From assembly GCF_024721315.2 (NCBI RefSeq), contig NZ_JANFAK020000023.1, forward strand, positions 1 through 64,000: DNA of 64,000 nt. The letters are read 5' to 3'. Shown here one piece after another: positions 50,649 through 58,352 of this stretch (within the stretch, counting starts at the first letter, position 1; every line of letters begins with the position of its first letter). A program made the position numbers and the translations under genes. The notes under the pieces were generated by a model. It was not told where the DNA came from. It saw nothing but the letters and a program-made list of their open reading frames with translations, and did not search any database. Source of the stretch: Streptomyces sp. Isolate_45 (GTDB taxonomy: Bacteria; Actinomycetota; Actinomycetes; Streptomycetales; Streptomycetaceae).

Positions 50649-51575
50649 TCAGGCGACAGTGAGGACCACCTTGCCCTGGACGCGGCCGGAACCGACCAGT
50701 TCGTGGGCCTGGGCGGCTTCGGCCAGGGGGAAGGTCCGCGCGATGTGGGGCCGGATGTGTCCGGAGTCCACGAGCGCGGCTATCGCCTCCAGCGACGCGT
50801 AGTCGGGTTCGACGGAGATGCCGGCGAAGTGACGGCCCGCGGCCGTCACCTGGGCCGCGAGCTCCTGGTTCCAGTGCTCCATGATGCTGACGAGCGTGCC
50901 GCCGGGACGCAGAACGGCCAGGGACCGAGGGCCTTCGGAGGACGAGTCGAAGACGACGTCGACGTCCTTGACCTCCTGCGTGAAGTCGGTGGTGCGGTAG
51001 TCGATGAGCTCGTCGGCGCCCAGGTCACGCAGGAACTCGTGCCTGGGGGCGCTCGCCATGGCGATGACGTGGGCTCCGCGGGCCTTGGCGATCTGGACGG
51101 CGAAGTGCCCGACGCCGCCGGCCGCGCGGTGGATCAGCACCCGCTGTCCTTCCTGGAGTCCGGCCGCGTCCACCAGGCCCTGCCAGGCGGTGAGCGCGGC
51201 GAGGGGGATCGCTGCGGCGTGCACGTGGTCGAGGGCGGCGGGCTTGCGGGCGACCTGGCGCGAGGGGGCGGCGACGTATTCGGCGTAACCGGTGGCGGCG
51301 CGCGGGAAGAACGGCATGCCGAAGACCTCGTCGCCCGGCTTGAACCGGGCACCGGGGCCGGCCTCCTCGACGACGCCCGAGATGTCCCAGCCGACGCCGA
51401 ACGGCGGCTCACCGAGCAGCGGGTAGGCGCCGGACCTGACGACCACGTCCACCGGGTTCACGGAACTGGCGTGGACGCGGATCAGGACTTCTCCGCCGAG
51501 AGGGGTGGGACGGTCGGTCTCGATGACCTCCAGGACCTCGGGGCCTCCGAAGGACTTCTGGATGACGGCGCGCAT
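50649..51575 (-). CDS. Quinone-type NADP-dependent oxidoreductase (MDR family)
   Basis: This 308-residue protein of the medium-chain dehydrogenase/reductase family without zinc: RAVIQKSFGGPEVLEVIETD, VHASSVNPVDVVVRSGAYPL, PPFGVGWDISGVVEEAGPG, FKPGDEVFGMPFFPRAATGY, LIHRAAGGVGHFAVQIAKAR (the nucleotide loop A-A-G-G-V-G) and FAGISVEPDYASLEAIAALV. The absence of the structural-zinc Cys motif makes it a quinone-oxidoreductase-type enzyme. NADPH use and reduction of quinones or other acceptors is the family role. It follows an AraC regulator gene on the same strand. Confidence 0.92.
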   Translation of the reverse strand: MRAVIQKSFGGPEVLEVIETDRPTPLGGEVLIRVHASSVNPVDVVVRSGAYPLLGEPPFGVGWDISGVVEEAGPGARFKPGDEVFGMPFFPRAATGYAEYVAAPSRQVARKPAALDHVHAAAIPLAALTAWQGLVDAAGLQEGQRVLIHRAAGGVGHFAVQIAKARGAHVIAMASAPRHEFLRDLGADELIDYRTTDFTQEVKDVDVVFDSSSEGPRSLAVLRPGGTLVSIMEHWNQELAAQVTAAGRHFAGISVEPDYASLEAIAALVDSGHIRPHIARTFPLAEAAQAHELVGSGRVQGKVVLTVA

Positions 51576-51855
51576 GATGGTCTCCCTGGGGTGGGTCGCC
51601 CGGGGGATGTTCCCGGGCTCGGCTTGATGTGCTCAACACTAGGGAGATCGAATGAGCCGATGAATATCCACGAGTCTCCAGAAGATGTCCGAACGTCTTC
51701 CCTGGGTGGAGTCCGAGCTCCGAGCAGTCACCCGGGGGTGCCGCGCCGCGCCCTCGCGGGGGCGCCCGCCCTTGAGGGTGGCCACGGCACGCTCGCCGGT
51801 GCACCGGCCCCTCCCGGTGCCGGGCGCCGGGAAGGGCGGGCCCGCGTCCGTTCGT

Positions 51856-52035
51856 TCAGGAGGCCCGGATCGCCCGGTCGATCTCCGCGCCGGTACGGGC
51901 CACGACGACGGGCCACTCGGTCCTGAGGGAAGCGGGCAGAAGCTCGCGGTGCTCGTCCCGCTGGATCACGGTCGGCCCGCCCGGGACGACGAGGACGGCA
52001 TCCAGTCGTCGCAGGAGGGCAGCCAGAAGGTCCAT
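51856..52035 (-). CDS. 59-residue hypothetical protein
   Basis: ATG at 52035 is preceded by CCGGAGGGG at about 8 bases. The product reads MDLLAALLRRLDAVLVVPGG and DEHRELLPASLRTEWPVVVA, ending TGAEIDRAIRAS. It is a compact helix-strand-helix with no motif. Third positions are nearly all G/C, and both start and stop fit a small gene. No neighbours in the same direction within 280 bp. Function unknown. Confidence 0.6.
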   Translation of the reverse strand: MDLLAALLRRLDAVLVVPGGPTVIQRDEHRELLPASLRTEWPVVVARTGAEIDRAIRAS

Positions 52036-52299
52036 GATCCCGTCCCCTCCGGAGCGGTTGAAGGTGATGCCGGTCGGGTGGTTGCGGACGACGAGTGCGG
52101 CGACGAGGGGGCGCGCCCCGGCCCGGAGCTACGGCTGTCCCCCGCAGACCCCACAGGGTTCCTCTTGCGCCCTGGCCCGTCGGCCGCTCCGCCGGACCGT
52201 GGTCCCGTGTCCTGCGGTAGGGCTCGGTGATCCGGTGCTCGGCCGGTTCCAGCGCCATCACCTGGGTCAGCAGCCCCAGTCCGGCCTTGGGCCCGGCAG
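52036..52299. other. No gene recognised
   Basis: Short stretch between the small gene and the Ku fragment; frames inconsistent. Confidence 0.3.
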
Positions 52300-52510
52300 G
52301 GTCAGGGCCTCGCCAAAGAACTACGGATGGCCGAGCGGCTCAACACCGCCCTCAGCGTGGTTTGGGACCCCGGCCGGTTCCACGACACGTTCCAGGAGAA
52401 GGTCGCCACCCTCATCGAGGCCAAGGCGGCCGGGGCGGAGCGTGGAGGGGGCCGAACCCGCGGCCGAACCCACCCGCGACGACCTCGTCAAGGCGCTCTC
52501 CCGATCTTGA
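52300..52510 (+). pseudogene. C-terminal fragment of a Ku-type DNA-end-binding protein
   Basis: The plus strand reads GQGLAKELRMAERLNTALSV, then WDPGRFHDTFQEKVATLIEA and KAAG, followed in another frame by VEGAEPAAEPTRDDLVKALS. This is the last part of bacterial Ku (W-D-P-x-R-x-H-D-T-x-x-E-K-V-x-x-L-I-E-A-K). The Ku core (about 220 residues) is missing and the fragment is frameshifted, so no functional non-homologous end-joining factor is made here. Confidence 0.65.
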
Positions 52511-52534
52511 GCCGGACAGCGGGCCGGGCACCTC

Positions 52535-52975
52535 TCAGGCCAGTTGTTCGGCCAGTCCGACGATGATGCCCTCCGGGCCTCGGACGTAGCAGAGCAGGTA
52601 GCTGTCCTCGAACCGGGCGATCCCGCCGACGAGTTCGGCGCCGTGAGGTCGGAGGCGGGCAACGGTGTCCTCGATGTCGTCGACGGCGAACATGACGCGG
52701 TGGGTGCCCAGGATGTTGTGCGGCCGGTTGCGCGGCCCGGTGCTGGTCGCGGCGGGGCTGCGGTACCTCGCCAGTTCGAGCCGGCTGTGACCGTCCGGGG
52801 TCCGGACCATCGCGATGTCACAGCGGACGCCGTCGAGTCCGGTGCACTGGTCGGCGACGAGGCCCTCGACCTGCGCCCTGCCCTCCAGCTCCATACCGAG
52901 TTCCACGAAGAACGCGATGGCGGCGTCCAGGTCCTCGACGACGATGCCGACGTTGTCCATCCGCTGAATCGCCAT
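52535..52975 (-). CDS. VOC (glyoxalase) superfamily protein
   Basis: This 146-residue protein with MDNVGIVVEDLDAAIAFFVE, LGMELEGRAQVEGLVADQC, DIAMVRTPDGHSRLELARYR, HRVMFAVDDIEDTVARLRPH and CYVRGPEGIIVGLAEQL. The first strand with V-G-I-V-V-x-D, F-x-x-x-L-G-M, and the R-x-P-E-G-I-I-V-x-L ending are the VOC hallmarks; His/Glu metal ligands are placed as in glyoxalase-type enzymes. A full single module. Substrate unknown. ATG at 52975; GGAGAAGG precedes it. Confidence 0.92.
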   Translation of the reverse strand: MAIQRMDNVGIVVEDLDAAIAFFVELGMELEGRAQVEGLVADQCTGLDGVRCDIAMVRTPDGHSRLELARYRSPAATSTGPRNRPHNILGTHRVMFAVDDIEDTVARLRPHGAELVGGIARFEDSYLLCYVRGPEGIIVGLAEQLA

Positions 52976-53388
52976 GCTGCCTTCTCCTTCTTCCCGGTGC
53001 GGCCGATGACGGCCGCCGATGTCCCTGGGACGGAGCCGGTCGCGCGTTCTCGACGTTCCCGGGGCGCCGAACCCCGGAAAGTTCTGGATCGCACCTCAGC
53101 ACCGCACCGGTACCCCGGCGAGCCGGGCGCCACCACCAGCGGTGGGTGCGGCCCGGGTCGCCGCTCGCATGAGGACAATCAGCGACAGCGCGCCGTGCAC
53201 GCCTTCCATGCTTCCTCGACCATGCGCAGCGTGCGAGCTGAGCATTCGTGCCTGCCCGTCGGGCACAGGCCTGCCTGACGGGCCGTCCTCACGGGCCTCC
53301 CGACGTCACTCCGGGCCGGCGGCATTCGTACCGAGCTCGTACCGCAGGCCTCTCTCGCCCGCGAGAGCCGGGGCCACCGCGCGTGGTC
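52976..53388. other. No gene recognised
   Basis: About 410 bp with unsupported frames between VOC and RsbW-like genes. Confidence 0.35.
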
Positions 53389-53766
53389 TCATGTGGCGGC
53401 CGGGACCGGGAAGAACGCCATGATCGTCTTGCCTTCGTCGTGGCTCCGGATCTCCGTACGGTCGGCGATCCGGTTCACCAGGAGCCAGCCGAACCCTCCC
53501 GGCGCGTGGATCGGCGTACCCGGCGTGCGGGGGAACAACATCGATGCGTCCGAAACCGCCACCTCCACACGGCCTGCGAGAAGCTGAACGTGGAAGCCGG
53601 TCACTCCGCCGGCGTGGCGGATCGCGTTGGAAACCAGTTCCGAAACCACCAGCAACACGTCGTCCACCAGGCGCTCCCCCGCGGCGGCCGCCTCCAGAAC
53701 GTCCCGGGCGATCAGCCGTGCGTCCTCGCATCTCAGACCGGACGTGTCACGCCCCGTACCCGACAT
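53389..53766 (-). CDS. RsbW-like anti-sigma factor kinase (HATPase_c_2)
   Basis: This 125-residue protein reads RCEDARLIARDVLEAAAAG, LVDDVLLVVSELVSNAIRHA (N-box), GRVEVAVSDASMLFPRTPG (G1-type D-x-x), and PGGFGWLLVNRIADRTEIR (G2-type G-G-x-G-x-x-L-V). This is the GHKL ATPase fold of RsbW/SpoIIAB-like serine kinases that bind anti-sigma antagonists. In Streptomyces many such kinases are orphans. There is no sigma factor next to it; STAS proteins at 24150 and 32732 and the phosphatase at 14529 are the only related genes in the window. Confidence 0.92.
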   Translation of the reverse strand: MSGTGRDTSGLRCEDARLIARDVLEAAAAGERLVDDVLLVVSELVSNAIRHAGGVTGFHVQLLAGRVEVAVSDASMLFPRTPGTPIHAPGGFGWLLVNRIADRTEIRSHDEGKTIMAFFPVPAAT

Positions 53767-54052
53767 CGCTCTCCCTCACCACTCGAATCCTCTCCTTTCC
53801 CTTCACGAAGCCCACCCGGATACCGGTTCCGTACACCCGAGCCGAGTCGTGGCTACCAGGGCCCGCTCCACTACGCGAGCGGCCGCCACGCTCCGGAACG
53901 GCTGTCCACGGGTGACCCGATCCCGGCGATCCGCGCCGCCCTGCCCACGGCCCCGGCCGCCGACTCGGCCGTCCGAGCGGTCATCGTCCTCACCTGGCGC
54001 CCCGCCCCCGACCTCGACGACCGTCTCCTCTGCCCCGGCCCCACCGGCAGGC

Positions 54053-54090
54053 CCGGCATCCCGGCATCCCGGCATCCCGGCATCCCGGCA
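54053..54090. repeat. Tandem repeat (CCGGCATC)x4.75
   Basis: Four full 8-bp units and a partial fifth, all perfect. Confidence 0.9.
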
Positions 54091-54153
54091 GGGATCTCAC
54101 GCAACGGGCGGGTGCGCGGGGCACACCTGAGCGGAGCAGCCTTGGAGGGCGGT

Positions 54154-54327
54154 TCACCCGTCCGCGGCCTGCCCACCGGCTTCCTCGCCGCGCACCCTCT
54201 CGATGAGGCGGCTGAGCAGGGCAGGCGCTGCCGCGATCTCGCGGTCGGTGAGGCCGGCCCGCTCCGCCCTCCGAAACGCACGATCATCGGTATGGACCGC
54301 ACGGGCTTCACCGGGCGGGAGCGTCAC
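54154..54327 (-). CDS. Possible 57-residue protein
   Basis: A minus-strand frame from GTG 54327 reads MTLPPGEARAVHTDDRAFRR and AERAGLTDREIAAAPALLSR, then LIERVRGEEAGGQAADG. The helix-turn-helix-like AGLTDREIAAAPALLSR is suggestive of a short regulator fragment. No ribosome-binding site is visible and codon bias is intermediate, so the call is tentative. Confidence 0.3.
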   Translation of the reverse strand: MTLPPGEARAVHTDDRAFRRAERAGLTDREIAAAPALLSRLIERVRGEEAGGQAADG

Positions 54328-54488
54328 GCCGATGCGTGGGCGTCGTCGTCGGTGGGGTGTGGCGGATCCTTTCCCCGGTACGACTGATCCCGCCGCACGG
54401 GTGAACCCGGCCCATCGTGCTCCGCCGACCGCTGATGCCGACCCCTATAACTGGGCCCGTCACGTTGATCGACGGATGGGTCCTCACC

Positions 54489-55214
54489 ATGCTGAAGGCT
54501 GCTCTTCGGGTGCTCGCCGCCCTCTCCCTCCTCTCCGCCGCGGGTGTCCCGGCCTCGGCGGCCGCCGCTCCGGCCCCCGCCGTCCATGTGGTCCCGGCCG
54601 CCGCGGTGGACGACCTGACCACCCCGTGCGGCCCGACGGTCGACTACCGCGCCTGGGACTGGTGGCGTACGACGACGAACCCGTCGATCGCCCGCCCCGT
54701 CGCCTCCGCCGCGGCGCAGGAGCGGTGGCAGTGGCGCACGGACGTCAACACGCTGTGGCGCGGCGACACCCGGGAGACGGTCGAAGAGATCTTCCGGACG
54801 GGCTTCACCCCGCGGGGCGAGGAAGTGACGCCGCTCGCCGAGTACATCGTCAAGGGCGGAGGCCAGAACAGCGCTCACCTCAGCACCAGTTGCGAGAAGT
54901 GGGTCGCCCAGAAGTTCGCCACGTACGGCAGCGGTCGGACCGGCTGGGTCTACGAGATCTACGCGCCCGGCGGCATCGACGTCAACGCCACTGCCCGCCT
55001 CAACGACTACAGCTCGCCCTACCTGTGGAACAAGGAGATCGACTTTCCCGGCGGGGTCAAGGGCCGCTACATCAAGGGCGCCTGCAAGTTCCGGCTGACC
55101 TACACCGACCCGGAAACCAGGGTCAACACCTACGAAGAGCTCGGCTGCAAGGACAACTCCGGCTTCGCACCCTACGAAACGGACGCCGCCGCCCTAGCGG
55201 CGACCGGCCGCTGA
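54489..55214 (+). CDS. Secreted ADP-ribosyltransferase toxin (pierisin/Scabin-like)
   Basis: This 241-residue exported protein. The signal peptide (ALRVLAALSLLSAAGVPASA) is followed by a single catalytic domain of the R-S-E ADP-ribosyltransferase class: NAD-binding Arg91 in NTLWRGDTRETVEEIFRTGF, the STS motif S132-T133-S134 in AHLSTSCEKWVAQKFATYG, and a Glu in YLWNKEIDFPGGVKGRYIKG (N181-K182-E183). In Scabin and pierisin the last motif is Q-x-E; here it is N-x-E. Four Cys (TPCGP, STSCEK, GACKF, LGCKD) may form disulfides. Scabin and pierisin modify guanine in DNA; other relatives modify protein Arg. The target here is unknown. No immunity gene is recognised next to it. The 3' end overlaps a dead methyltransferase gene on the other strand. 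Confidence 0.85.
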   Translation: MLKAALRVLAALSLLSAAGVPASAAAAPAPAVHVVPAAAVDDLTTPCGPTVDYRAWDWWRTTTNPSIARPVASAAAQERWQWRTDVNTLWRGDTRETVEEIFRTGFTPRGEEVTPLAEYIVKGGGQNSAHLSTSCEKWVAQKFATYGSGRTGWVYEIYAPGGIDVNATARLNDYSSPYLWNKEIDFPGGVKGRYIKGACKFRLTYTDPETRVNTYEELGCKDNSGFAPYETDAAALAATGR

Positions 55215-55507
55215 CGCGTCCAAGTCCCTCCGCGCACGCCCGACGCGGGCCAGGAGCAGCGGTTGGAAGAAGCCCGTCTCCTGCGGCATCCGCCACCCGA
55301 TGTCGGCGAACCCGGCCTCGGCCGCGAGACCGGCCAGCCGGTCCCGGCCGAGTGCCCAGTAGCAGTCGAGCACGGCCGCGCGATCCAGGCCGATCAGGGC
55401 GTCCAGAGCAGCCCCTGCCGGCGGATGCTCGCGTCCCAGTCCGAGTAGATCAGGTGGTAGTCGTCGGCCAGTTCGTCATAGAACCGCGCCACGGGTGTCT
55501 CGGGCAT
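55194..55507 (-). pseudogene. SAM-methyltransferase with internal deletion
   Basis: From ATG 55507, MPETPVARFYDELADDYHLI and YSDWDASIRRQG form the start of a class I methyltransferase. The frame then stops. The remainder is read in another frame: LGRDRLAGLAAEAGFADIGW and RMPQETGFFQPLLLARVGR, which is the C-terminal end of such proteins. The central Rossmann motifs are missing, so a large in-gene deletion of about 350-400 bp plus a frameshift is inferred. It overlaps the last 21 bp of the toxin gene. Confidence 0.6.
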
Positions 55508-55896
55508 GGCGTGAGGTTACCGTGCCGCGTTCCGCCGTCTCACCGTGAGGGGAGTCCCGTGGCGCCGCGGATGCCCGGTGGGGTGTCCTGGGTGAGGGTG
55601 AGGTCGCTCAACCAAGCGGCTGTGGTGGAGTGGTGGGCGCGGAAGGGGCGGCCGACGAGTTCGGGATCGCGGGCTTGGGGCCGGTGTAGCGGTCGCCGCC
55701 GTGAGCAATGCCGCGCGCCGCAACGTCTTCGGTTCCACTGAGGTCGCTCGCCTTCTCTGTCCGACAGAGGCGAGGTCACGCGCCGGGCGCCAGGTTATTG
55801 ATCATGGAGAGGGGAGGCCCAGCGACAGTTGCGCCATCCGAGGGGGCGCGAAGTCGAACTCAGGGGCACGGGCCCGGGACACGATGCGGAGGGGGC
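55508..55896. other. No gene recognised
   Basis: About 390 bp. A minus-strand frame ending at 55540 (RDPELVGRPFRAHHSTTAAW and LSDLTLTQDTPPG) resembles a protein tail but no start or family was found. Confidence 0.35.
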
Positions 55897-56910
55897 TCAC
55901 CGTGTCACCGTTTTGGTCTCCGTCCCGGCCTCGTCCGCTCGGAAGGTGCGCCGGTAGGCGGCGGGCGTCGTGCGCAGGGCCTCGTGGAAGCGCCGGCGCA
56001 GGTTGACGGCCGAGGAAAGGCCGACCCGGTGCGCGATCGCTTCGACGGGCAGGTCGGTCTCCTCCAGCAGCGCCCGGGTGGCGGCTATCCGGCGGTCCAG
56101 CAGCCAGCGTCCGGGGCTGATCCCCAACTGTTCGGTGAAGCGTCGGGTCAGCGTGCGCGTCGAGACCTGGGAGCGGACCGCCATCTCGGCGACGCTGACC
56201 GGCTGGTCCAGCCGCCCGGCCAGCCACTCCAGCAGCGGGGCCAGCGAGTCGGCGACCGGTCCGGAAGTGGGCAGTTCGGCGTACTGCAACTGGCAGCCCT
56301 CGCGGTGCGGCGGCATCACCATCTGCCGGGCGATCCGCATCGCGTACGCGGCGCCATGGTCGGAACGGACCAGGTGCAGGCAGAGGTCCACGCCCGCGGC
56401 CGATCCGGCGCTGGTCGCGACGTCACCGTGGTCCACGTACAGCACCGCGGGGTCGACCCGGACCCGTGGGAACCGGGCGGCCAGCTCCGGGGCCCGGGCC
56501 CAGTGGGTGGCGGCCCGCCGATCGTCCAGCAGTCCGGCGGCGGCGAGCACGAAGGCGCCCGAGCAGATGCCGACGATCCGCGCGCCGCGGCGGTGCGCCT
56601 TTCGGACCGCCGCGATCACCGCTGTCGACACCTCGGCGTCGACGGGCTGTTCCCAGCCGGGGATCAGTACGGTGTCCGCCTGCTCCAGCGCGTCCAGACC
56701 CGTCGTGACCAGCAGGTCGTATCCGGCCCGGGTCCGCACCGGGCCTGGGTGCTCGGTACAGACCTCGAACGCGTAACGGGAGGGAATCGCCGGGCTGTGG
56801 TCGCCGAACACCTCTGTCGCGCACGCCAGCGGGAAGGTCGACTGCGGGGACCGCAGCACGGCCACGACCCGGTGGAGCGCCGGGGAGTTCGGCAGCGTAC
56901 GAGGCGTCAT
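55897..56910 (-). CDS. GlxA-like AraC-family transcriptional regulator
   Basis: This 337-residue regulator with an N-terminal DJ-1/PfpI (GATase1-like) domain: RVVAVLRSPQSTFPLACATE, LEQADTVLIPGWEQPVDAE and RGARIVGICSGAFVLAAAGL, the nucleophile-type Cys in G-I-C-S-G-A. The C-terminal AraC domain has VSVAEMAVRSQVSTRTLTRR (HTH1) and EAIAHRVGLSSAVNLRRRFH (HTH2), ending AYRRTFR. It is divergent from the MFS gene at 56981 (71-bp gap), so it probably regulates it. The ATG at 56910 gives the natural start. GlxA-type proteins respond to unknown small ligands. Confidence 0.94.
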   Translation of the reverse strand: MTPRTLPNSPALHRVVAVLRSPQSTFPLACATEVFGDHSPAIPSRYAFEVCTEHPGPVRTRAGYDLLVTTGLDALEQADTVLIPGWEQPVDAEVSTAVIAAVRKAHRRGARIVGICSGAFVLAAAGLLDDRRAATHWARAPELAARFPRVRVDPAVLYVDHGDVATSAGSAAGVDLCLHLVRSDHGAAYAMRIARQMVMPPHREGCQLQYAELPTSGPVADSLAPLLEWLAGRLDQPVSVAEMAVRSQVSTRTLTRRFTEQLGISPGRWLLDRRIAATRALLEETDLPVEAIAHRVGLSSAVNLRRRFHEALRTTPAAYRRTFRADEAGTETKTVTR

Positions 56911-56980
56911 GGCGCGAAAGTACCCCATCGTGTCGTTCAGGACACTGGGGTTGCCGATTGGTCCGGTCCAGCATCGTCCT

Positions 56981-58321
56981 GTGACCACCGCACATACGCA
57001 TTCACAGACACAGGCCCGGAACACCCCGACCGTTCCGAGCGACCCGCCACCCTCCGCGACCTCGTTGTGGGACCGACCGTTCACGCTCTACTTCACCGCC
57101 CGCGCGGTCTCGTTGCTCGGCGACGCGATGATGCCGGTGGCCGCCGCGCTCGCGGTCGGCCCGCTGTACGGGATCTCCGGGGTCGGCTTCGTCCTCGGCA
57201 CCTGGACCGGGACGTTCGTTCTCCTCGTCCTGTTCGGCGGCGTGTTCGCCGACCGCGTCGGAGCGCGGCGGATGATGGTGGGTGCGGACCTGGTCCGGGT
57301 GCTCACCCAGGGTGTGCTGGCTGCCGCGTTCTTCGCCGGCACGCCGCCGTTCTGGCTGCTGGTGACCATGGCGGCACTGGCCGGTGCGGCCGTCGCGATG
57401 TTCCAGCCCGGGGTGAACGGGATGGTTCCGCTGGTCGCCCGGGAACCGCAGCGGGCCAACGCCACGCTCAAGGTCGCCGACGCCCTTGCCCACCTGCTCG
57501 GCCCCGCCCTGGCGGGGCTGCTGATCGTGCTGACCGGCGCGGGGGCCGTTTACGCGATCGATGCCGGCACCTTCGTGCTCAGCGCCCTGTGTTTGGCTCT
57601 GATCCGTCTTGCCCCCGCCGACGCACCCAAGACCTTGGCCGACGCCGACTCCACCGGTTCCACGTGGGGTTCGCTCCGCCGCGACCTGCGCCGGGGATGG
57701 CAGGAGTTCCGCTCCCGCACCTGGATGTGGGCGGTCATCCTGATCTGGGTGGCGTACGGCGTACTGCTCTTCGGCCCGCTGGTGCCGCTGAGCTCAGCGC
57801 TGATCGGAGCCCGGCTCGGCCCGAATGCCTACGGCCTGGCCGTCTCCTTCATGGGCGTCGGAACCGTGCTCGGCGGCCTGTTGGCACTGCGACTGCGCCC
57901 GGCCCGGCCGCTGGCCGCCGGTGCCGTCGCCATGGCCTTGTTCACCGTGCTGCCGCTCTGCGTGGCGTTGGGCGCAGGGCTGCCGGTGCTGCTGGCGGGG
58001 CACGTCCTCGGCGCCGGCGCCTGGGCGTTCTGGTCGGTGATGTGGGCGACCAGCGTGCAGACCCACACACCATCCGCGGTTCTCAACCGGGTCACCGCGT
58101 ACGAGCTGGCCGGCTCGGTGTCCGGGATCGCGCTCGGCCAGATCCTGGCGGGGCCGGCCACCGAACTGGCCCCGCCGGAGAGCCTGCTCCTGGTCTCGGC
58201 GGGCACCTGCCTCGCGGGGTGCGTCGCGCTGCTCTCCGTCCCGGCGATCCGCACCCTGCGCCGCGTCCCTTCCCCGGACACCGTCACGCCGGCGGCCCCG
58301 GGCGATCCGGACGGATCGTGA
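56981..58321 (+). CDS. MFS transporter
   Basis: This protein of 446 residues has 12 predicted membrane helices: FTLYFTARAVSLLGDAMMPV, VGFVLGTWTGTFVLLVLFGG, the cytoplasmic loop FADRVGARRMMVGADLVRVL (MFS motif A, G-x-x-x-D-R-x-G-x-R-R), LAGLLIVLTGAGAVYAIDAG, WAVILIWVAYGVLLFGPLV, FMGVGTVLGGLLALRLRPA and LAGHVLGAGAWAFWSVMWAT. The shape is that of drug/metabolite exporters. GTG 56981 was chosen over a start at 56909, giving a short polar N-terminus; no ribosome-binding site is seen, so translation may be leaderless. The adjacent divergent GlxA regulator and the signature suggest export of a compound. Confidence 0.93.
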   Translation: MTTAHTHSQTQARNTPTVPSDPPPSATSLWDRPFTLYFTARAVSLLGDAMMPVAAALAVGPLYGISGVGFVLGTWTGTFVLLVLFGGVFADRVGARRMMVGADLVRVLTQGVLAAAFFAGTPPFWLLVTMAALAGAAVAMFQPGVNGMVPLVAREPQRANATLKVADALAHLLGPALAGLLIVLTGAGAVYAIDAGTFVLSALCLALIRLAPADAPKTLADADSTGSTWGSLRRDLRRGWQEFRSRTWMWAVILIWVAYGVLLFGPLVPLSSALIGARLGPNAYGLAVSFMGVGTVLGGLLALRLRPARPLAAGAVAMALFTVLPLCVALGAGLPVLLAGHVLGAGAWAFWSVMWATSVQTHTPSAVLNRVTAYELAGSVSGIALGQILAGPATELAPPESLLLVSAGTCLAGCVALLSVPAIRTLRRVPSPDTVTPAAPGDPDGS

Positions 58322-58352
58322 ACGGCCGCCGGCATGTGTACCGACCTCTCGG

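Larger units (their letters stand above)
53767..54488. other. No firm gene; contains a tandem repeat and a weak small ORF
   Basis: A plus-strand stretch (about 53850-54060) reads STGDPIPAIRAALPTAPAAD and SAVRAVIVLTWRPAPDLDDR with good codon bias but no start, so a gene fragment may be present. The repeat at 54053-54090 and the weak minus-strand ORF at 54154-54327 lie here. Confidence 0.35.
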
